Shown one piece after another: positions 6,392 through 10,612 of a DNA stretch of 10,612 bases. A program made the position numbers and the translations under genes. The notes beneath the pieces were generated by a model. That model did not search any database, was not told the origin of the DNA, and saw only the letters and a list, made by a program, of their open reading frames with translations. Origin of the DNA: a bacterium (lineage in GTDB: Bacteria; Desulfobacterota; GWC2-55-46); the NCBI GenBank assembly GCA_027310325.1, contig DAIDBB010000539.1:1-10612 (forward strand), written 5' to 3'. Each line of letters opens with the position of its first letter. The first letter of the stretch is position 1.

Positions 6392-6478
6392 CGGGCCGGA
6401 CCGGGGCAAGCGGACCCCGCCGCCGGCTTCGGGGCCGCCAGATGCTCCGTTGCTCTACTTTCATGTTGGCCCGGCCCG
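6392..6478 (-). other. GC-rich structured intergenic element, function unknown
   Basis: The 182-base gap between the TPR gene and rodZ contains an 11-bp outer stem (6392-6402 with 6468-6478). Position 6400/6470 is an A-C mismatch on the plus strand but a U-G pair on the minus strand, so the fold favours minus-strand RNA. Inside lies a second hairpin (6410-6418 with 6431-6438, one bulge, 12-base loop). An unpaired 29-base strand rich in purines (about 6439-6467) separates the two on one side. The element begins 13 bases after the TPR stop codon. It could be a terminator-like barrier, an mRNA-stabilising structure or the leader of rodZ. It matches no riboswitch class I can recall. Confidence 0.4.
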
Positions 6479-6490
6479 GTTCCTGAGCGG

Positions 6491-7249
6491 TCATTTTAAT
6501 ATCTTTATATAATCTTTCGCGGAATTCGCACGGTCGGTGTTGGGCGCGAGCTCCATTACCTTTTCAAACGCCTTCATCGCCCCCTCGTTTTCCCGCTGCT
6601 TTATGAGCGCGAGCCCCAGGCTGTAATACGCGTCCACGTAACCGGGCGCCTTCTTTACCGCCATTTGGTAGGCGACTACGGCTTCCCGCATGTTTTTCAA
6701 CTTCTCATAGGCGAGGCCCGCGTCGTAGTAAGCTACCGGATAGTCGGGGTTCAACTCCGCGGCCTTCTTGAAGCTTTCGAGGGCGTCCGTATAATTTCCC
6801 TTATTGTACAGGGCCCATCCCATATTCACGTACGCCGTCTCCGGGGTCTTGTAGAAAATGTTGCTCAGGGCGGCCCTGGATTCCGCTATGACGTCATCCC
6901 ACCTCCGTTCGACTATATATACGGCCGAAAGGTTCACATGGGCCTCCGAGAACTTCGGGTCCAGGGATATGGCTTTCTTGATTTCCGTTACCGCGTCGCC
7001 GTTCATGCCCCTGGCGAAGTACGCAAGGCCCAGGGCGTTATGGGAGGCCGGGTCGCCGGGATAGATGTCGATCGACTTGGTAAGTTCCTTGAGGGCCTCG
7101 GTATAATTCCTTTCATTAAGGTATATGACGCCGAGCCTGTAGTGTATGCCGGCGTCTTCTTTCCTCTGCGCAAGGTTGGCCCCGCATGAGACACATACGA
7201 GGATTATCAAAGAGAACAAAAAGATATGGAACCTGTTCATGCCCACCAA
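6491..7249 (-). CDS. Putative TPR lipoprotein, PilF/Tgl-like
   Basis: This product of up to 252 residues has an N-terminal hydrophobic signal (FHIFLFSLIILVCV) ending in VSC, so Cys22 is a likely lipidation site, although the residue at -3 (Cys) is atypical. Six TPR units then fill the protein: about 33-66, 67-100, 101-134, 138-171, 172-205 and 206-239, with typical pairs such as NYTEALKELTKSIDIYPGDP and NYTDALESFKKAAELNPDYP. Size, lipid anchor and six TPRs match the outer-membrane pilotins PilF and Tgl, which assemble the type IV pilus secretin. No pilus genes are in view, so that role is a guess. Possible starts are TTG 7249 (AGGGG seven bases upstream), GTG 7246 or ATG 7240; I kept the longest. 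It follows the PfkB kinase gene by 58 bases and may be co-transcribed. Confidence 0.87.
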   Translation of the reverse strand: MVGMNRFHIFLFSLIILVCVSCGANLAQRKEDAGIHYRLGVIYLNERNYTEALKELTKSIDIYPGDPASHNALGLAYFARGMNGDAVTEIKKAISLDPKFSEAHVNLSAVYIVERRWDDVIAESRAALSNIFYKTPETAYVNMGWALYNKGNYTDALESFKKAAELNPDYPVAYYDAGLAYEKLKNMREAVVAYQMAVKKAPGYVDAYYSLGLALIKQRENEGAMKAFEKVMELAPNTDRANSAKDYIKILK

Positions 7250-7307
7250 AGATAACCCCTGTTTGCGCCCCCCCTACGGGGTGCTCCGACAAAGACCATT
7301 AATCTTA

Positions 7308-8216
7308 TCATATATCCTCAAAATTGGTCAACCGCTTAAACTCGGAGTACCGTGCCCGTATCTCATCGAACGAAAGGGACGAAAGCTTTGAGAGGCTGAA
7401 GGCCTCGACGTTGAAGGACGCCATGACGCTGCCGAATATGATGGCCCTCCTTATGTTATCCTCACGAAGATCGCCGGTATTGGCGAGGTACCCCATCACA
7501 CCCCCGGCAAACGAGTCTCCCGCTCCCGTCGGGTCGAATATGTTCTCGAGGGGGTATGCCGGCGCGGAAAAAACGGACTTTTCGCTGAACATGAGCGCGC
7601 CGTATTCCCCCCGTTTAATTATGAGTATCCGGGGGCCATCCTCCATTATCTTCCTTGCCGCCTTGACCAGGCTCGACTCTCCGGCGAACTCCCTGGCCTC
7701 AGCCTCGTTTATGACGAAGACCTCCACGCGCTTAAGGAGCTTTCTGAGGGCGTCGGGCTTGCCTTCTATCCAGAAGTTCATGGTGTCGCAGGCAATGAGC
7801 CGGGGCTTCCTTACCTGGTCGAGGACCTTCCACTGAAGCTCAGGGTCGATATTGGCGAGAAATACATAAGGCAGGTCCCTGTACCTCTCGGGTATCACGG
7901 GGTCGAATGCGCTGAAGACGTTAAGGTTGGTCTCAAGCGTATGCGCCTGATTGAGGTCATACCCGTAGCGTCCTTTCCACCTGAATGTCTTACCCGGCAC
8001 CTTCTTGAGTCCTTCCGTGTCGATGCCCCTTTTCTTAAGATTATCGACATGCTCTTCAGGAAAGTCCTCGCCGACTACGGCCACAAGGCTTACCTGCGTA
8101 AAATAACTGGCCGAGGTGGAAAAATAGGTGGCCGACCCTCCGAGAACTTCTTCGGCCTTGCCGAAGGGCGTTTCCACCGAATCGAAAGCTACGGAACCCA
8201 CTACGAGAATGCTCAT
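7308..8216 (-). CDS. PfkB (ribokinase) family carbohydrate/nucleoside kinase
   Basis: This 302-residue protein is a complete ribokinase-fold kinase. It shows the N-terminal strand ILVVGSVAFDS, the substrate-side GGSATYFS (26-33), VVGEDF (48-52), NEAEA (170-174) and the PfkB signature DPTGAGDSFAGG (228-239), in which Asp234 is the catalytic base and GAG forms the anion hole. Family members phosphorylate sugars, nucleosides or similar alcohols with ATP. The substrate here is not evident. The ATG at 8216 has AAGGAG and GGAG upstream. It begins 34 bases after mtnP, so the two are almost certainly one operon. A role in handling a sugar or nucleoside from methylthioadenosine salvage is possible but unproven; MtnP already yields a phosphorylated sugar, so a kinase is not strictly needed for that step. 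Confidence 0.92.
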   Translation of the reverse strand: MSILVVGSVAFDSVETPFGKAEEVLGGSATYFSTSASYFTQVSLVAVVGEDFPEEHVDNLKKRGIDTEGLKKVPGKTFRWKGRYGYDLNQAHTLETNLNVFSAFDPVIPERYRDLPYVFLANIDPELQWKVLDQVRKPRLIACDTMNFWIEGKPDALRKLLKRVEVFVINEAEAREFAGESSLVKAARKIMEDGPRILIIKRGEYGALMFSEKSVFSAPAYPLENIFDPTGAGDSFAGGVMGYLANTGDLREDNIRRAIIFGSVMASFNVEAFSLSKLSSLSFDEIRARYSEFKRLTNFEDI

Positions 8217-8250
8217 TATGCTCCTTGCCCCTCCTTAATGGCTTTAGGCT

Positions 8251-9105
8251 TTAAAGGTTTTTTCCGAGAATGAGAGAGAGGTCCTTTTTAGTCTTCGCGG
8301 GTATCTTTTTTCTATCCGTTATCACCGCGTATTTAAGGGCGCTGGCGCATTTGCACCCGCGCTCCTTCGGGACCGCAGGCGCGGCATGGCGTATTATCTC
8401 CCTGGCCATGGCGACGTTCGCCTTCAGGGTCTCGAGGATCGCTTCCACGGTAACCGACTCCTCGGTCTCATGCCAGCAGTCGTAATCCGTCGAAAGGGCT
8501 ACGGTCGAGTAGCATATCTCGGCCTCGCGCGCGAGCTTCGCCTCCGGTATGTTCGTCATGCCGATGACGTCCACGCCCCACTTCCTGTATATCCTCGATT
8601 CGGCCCTTGTCGAAAACTGCGGCCCCTCGATGCATATATACGTCCCTCCCATGTGGACCGTTGCGCCGGCCTTCACAGCGGCCCTGTGAAGCACCCTGTT
8701 AAGGTCCGGGCAGACCGGGTCGGCGAATTCCACGTGCCCGACTATGCCGTTGCCGAAAAAGCTGCTCTGCCTCCCCCTGGTCCTGTCGAAGAACTGGTCG
8801 ACAATGACTATGTGGCCGGGTTTTATCTTCTCGCTCATGCTCCCCACGGCCGAGATGGAGATTATCCACTCGGCCCCGAGCTTTTTCATTCCGTATATGT
8901 TGGCCCTGTAGTTCACCTCCGAGGGCAAAAGCCTGTGCCCCCTGCCGTGCCTGGGGAGGAAAATCAGTTTGGTTTCCCCGAGCGTACCCGTTATGTACTC
9001 GTCCGAAGGCCCTCCGAACGGGGTCCTCACTTTTACCGACTTGACGTCCGCGAGCCCATCCATCTCGTAAAGCCCGCTTCCGCCGATGACGCCGACAGCC
9101 TTCAT
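8251..9105 (-). CDS. mtnP: S-methyl-5'-thioadenosine phosphorylase
   Basis: This 284-residue cytoplasmic enzyme splits methylthioadenosine with phosphate into adenine and 5-methylthioribose 1-phosphate, recycling the by-product of polyamine synthesis and other SAM-dependent reactions. Visible motifs are the phosphate loop GGSG (8-11), RHGRGH (52-57), GPQFSTRAES (161-170), GMTNIPEAKLAREAE (182-196) and STDYDCWH (205-212), with Asp207 and Asp209 in the purine site as in MTA phosphorylases rather than guanosine-preferring PNPs. The C-terminal CKC (251-253) resembles the CXC pair known in archaeal homologues. The ATG at 9105 has AAGGAG seven bases upstream. It is the first gene of a unit with a PfkB kinase and has its own promoter. 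None of the later methionine salvage genes (mtnA and others) is in view. Use of inosine or adenosine as side substrates is possible. Confidence 0.95.
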   Translation of the reverse strand: MKAVGVIGGSGLYEMDGLADVKSVKVRTPFGGPSDEYITGTLGETKLIFLPRHGRGHRLLPSEVNYRANIYGMKKLGAEWIISISAVGSMSEKIKPGHIVIVDQFFDRTRGRQSSFFGNGIVGHVEFADPVCPDLNRVLHRAAVKAGATVHMGGTYICIEGPQFSTRAESRIYRKWGVDVIGMTNIPEAKLAREAEICYSTVALSTDYDCWHETEESVTVEAILETLKANVAMAREIIRHAAPAVPKERGCKCASALKYAVITDRKKIPAKTKKDLSLILGKNL

Positions 9106-9137
9106 TTACGTTCTCCTTCGCGAATTTTTAACGGTAT

Positions 9138-9166
9138 TTTTTAACATTACGCATGAAGCGGGTCAA
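9138..9166 (-). promoter_or_regulatory. Sigma70-type promoter for mtnP
   Basis: The minus strand has TTGACC (9166-9161, five of six), a 17-base spacer, then TAAAAA (9143-9138, four of six). Transcription would start near 9131, about 25 bases before the mtnP ATG. The gap to rlmN (98 bases) is AT-rich apart from this. I see no clear terminator for rlmN within it. Confidence 0.6.
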
Positions 9167-9203
9167 TCCTTTTTTACCGGGGCGAAGCGTATTTTTACCC
9201 GTT

Positions 9204-10229
9204 CTACTCTTCATACCGTCCCTTGAGCTGGCCGCAGGCGGCAAGTATGTCCGCTCCCTTGCTCTGCCTCGTGAAGATGTTGTATCCCGCGTCCTGAAGA
9301 ACCTTGCCGAAGGCGAGGACCCTCTGCTCTTCAGGGCGCTCGAACGCCGCGCCGGGGAAAGGGTTAAAGGGGATGATGTTGATCTTGCAGTTTATGCCAC
9401 GGAGGAGCTTTACCAGCCTCCTAGCGTCTTCGAGGGTATCGTTAACGTTCTTTAAAAGGACGTATTCGACGGTTATGTTCTTCTTGCCGTGAAGGGGATA
9501 CGTCCTCAACGTCTCGATAAGCTCGTCCAGGGGATACTTCCTGTTTATGGGCATTATGCGGCTCCTGACATCGTCCGTGGCCGCGTTAAGCGAGACCGCG
9601 AGGTTTACGAGCGCGTCCTTGCCGAGCCTGATAATGGCGGGAACGAGCCCGGCCGTAGAGACCGTGACCCTGTTGTGAGAGAACCCCAGGCCCTTGCCGT
9701 CGGTAAGGACCTGTATGAAGCGCAGCACGTTGTCGTAATTCGAGAGCGGCTCCCCCATGCCCATGAGGACGACGTTCGTTATGCGCTCCCCTTCATCAAG
9801 GAGAGAGATGGCGGCAAAGACCTCGCCGACGAGCTCGGCCATGGTGAGGTTGCGCGTAAACCCCGACATGCCGGTCATGCAGAAGCGGCACCCGAGGGCG
9901 CACCCCGCCTGGGTGGAGACGCAAAGCGTAAGCCGGTCCTGTTCGGGGATGAGGACCGACTCTATCCTCCCTCCGTCTTCCAGGAGGGACAGGAACTTCC
10001 TCGTGCCGTCGGACGACTTTTTGACGTCGAGGATCTTCAGCCCTCCGACGTAGAACTCCTCCTTGAGCCTCTCGCGGAAGGCCTTTGAGATGTCCGTCAT
10101 CGAATCTATGTCAGGGGCATGTCTGCGGAAGAGCCACCCGTAGATCTGCTCTGCCCTGTACGGCCGCTCCCCCAGGGAGCTTACGAGCCCGAGAAGCTCC
10201 GGGTATGTGAAGTCTCTCAAGTTTTTCAT
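9204..10229 (-). CDS. rlmN: Dual-specificity 23S rRNA A2503 / tRNA A37 C2-methyltransferase
   Basis: This 341-residue radical-SAM enzyme methylates carbon 2 of A2503 in 23S rRNA and, in some bacteria, of A37 in certain tRNAs. The cluster motif CALGCRFC supplies C110, C114 and C117. The methyl-carrying cysteine is C332 in ADILAACGQL, and E90 matches the conserved glutamate of the N-terminal half. Also present are GMGEPLSNYDNV, RVTVSTAG, LAVSLNA and INIIPFNPFPG, all standard for the family; Cfr proteins lack several of these. Length is normal. The start MKNLRDFTYPEL fits homologues, but there is no clear ribosome site before the ATG at 10229. It stands between a PsiE-like gene and the mtnP promoter, a placement that says little about regulation. 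Confidence 0.96.
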   Translation of the reverse strand: MKNLRDFTYPELLGLVSSLGERPYRAEQIYGWLFRRHAPDIDSMTDISKAFRERLKEEFYVGGLKILDVKKSSDGTRKFLSLLEDGGRIESVLIPEQDRLTLCVSTQAGCALGCRFCMTGMSGFTRNLTMAELVGEVFAAISLLDEGERITNVVLMGMGEPLSNYDNVLRFIQVLTDGKGLGFSHNRVTVSTAGLVPAIIRLGKDALVNLAVSLNAATDDVRSRIMPINRKYPLDELIETLRTYPLHGKKNITVEYVLLKNVNDTLEDARRLVKLLRGINCKINIIPFNPFPGAAFERPEEQRVLAFGKVLQDAGYNIFTRQSKGADILAACGQLKGRYEE

Positions 10230-10325
10230 ATTTATGCTGGAATCTATAGCTTATGCGGGAAAGGGCCGGAAAACAACATAATTTTGATGAGAGTGATATC
10301 GCGGGGGCCGAAAGGGGCCGGCGGG

Positions 10326-10612
10326 TCAGATCTCCGACTTGCCCACCAGCCAGTAGACGACCCCCAGCACCCCGACGGCCGCGACAAGGGTCAACTGCGC
10401 CTCCAGGGCCTCGTGCGCCAGCGTCGTTATCAATATCTCCCTTATTATCGCGACGAGCGCCACGTTTAAAAAAACCTTTATGGCGAACTTGCCTCCGCGC
10501 AGCTGCCTTATCTCGGTATCCATGAGCTCGATGACCACCCACAGCATAAGAAGGCTTCCCAGGGTGCTCAAGAGCCCCTTCTCGATGGTATTATCGCTTA
10601 TATGGTATATAT
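10326..10612 (-). CDS. PsiE-family membrane protein (partial, N-terminus beyond window)
   Basis: The minus-strand frame runs open from the window edge to a TGA at 10326, giving 94 codons. An in-frame TTG at 10571 is unlikely to be the start because the frame and the family-like sequence continue upstream (SDNTIEKGLL). Three hydrophobic segments are seen: STLGSLLMLWVVIELM, AIKVFLNVALVAIIREILI and LTLVAAVGVLGVVYWLV. The segment FLNVALVAIIREIL matches the pattern of the phosphate-starvation-inducible PsiE family. The function of this family is poorly known. No phosphate box could be judged because the promoter is outside the window. Confidence 0.75.
   Translation of the reverse strand, partial: IYHISDNTIEKGLLSTLGSLLMLWVVIELMDTEIRQLRGGKFAIKVFLNVALVAIIREILITTLAHEALEAQLTLVAAVGVLGVVYWLVGKSEI

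Noticed and set aside
6333..6464. Possible 43-codon minus-strand ORF inside the structured spacer
   Set aside because: No ribosome site precedes its ATG and the composition (Arg/Pro-rich) follows from the GC-rich stems; it overlaps the inferred fold.
6392..6478. tRNA-Sec or known riboswitch in the GC-rich spacer
   Set aside because: There is no anticodon arm, T arm or CCA end, and none of the conserved cores I can recall (cyclic di-GMP, cobalamin, SAM, ZTP, fluoride) is present.
8386..9144. Plus-strand open frame of 252 codons
   Set aside because: It lies entirely opposite mtnP and its promoter, and its translation has no recognisable domain. The same applies to the plus-strand frames at 9489-10088, 5922-6386 and 6665-7189.

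Overview
The window carries ordinary bacterial chromosomal genes, and every supported gene lies on the minus strand, so transcription runs from high to low coordinates. The DNA is GC-rich, with many ATA and AGG codons. It encodes a bacterial SRP RNA, two serine tRNAs with encoded CCA ends, putative lipoproteins, a RodZ-like protein and a PsiE-like membrane protein. This fits a Gram-negative bacterium, perhaps of the deltaproteobacterial or Nitrospirota type. That placement is an inference from gene style, not a firm assignment.

Right part (about 10612 down to 5493). A PsiE-family membrane protein is cut by the window edge. It is followed by rlmN (radical-SAM methyltransferase acting on 23S rRNA and tRNA), then a promoter and mtnP (methylthioadenosine phosphorylase). 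Close behind mtnP come a PfkB-family kinase of unknown substrate and a six-TPR putative lipoprotein resembling PilF/Tgl pilotins. A GC-rich intergenic segment that can fold into a long stem follows, and then a RodZ-like protein with an N-terminal HTH, one membrane span and a C-terminal beta domain.

Middle (5412 down to 2625). Here lie a GAF-domain protein with an N-terminal zinc ribbon, an exported TPR protein with a gluzincin-type HExxH metallopeptidase domain, and a small lipoprotein with a DUF2155-like C-terminal domain. The lipoprotein gene is followed by a strong hairpin terminator.

Left part (2520 down to 1). A sigma70-type promoter precedes tRNA-Ser(CGA), tRNA-Ser(GGA), the SRP RNA (ffs), dnaX and ybaB, all in one direction. 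This is the conserved tRNA-Ser / SRP RNA / dnaX / ybaB arrangement known from Bacillus subtilis, where recR comes next; recR would be expected just beyond base 1. dnaX and ybaB overlap by 8 bases. The SRP RNA is closed by a perfect 24-bp terminal stem that ends 19 bases before the dnaX start codon.

I saw no insertion sequence, phage gene, CRISPR array, toxin-antitoxin pair or defence system. The items most worth a second look are the structured GC-rich spacer between the TPR gene and rodZ, the RNA-gene/dnaX polycistron, and the uncharacterised proteins (zinc ribbon-GAF, TPR-metallopeptidase, DUF2155-like lipoprotein, PfkB kinase). None amounts to a demonstrable new system.
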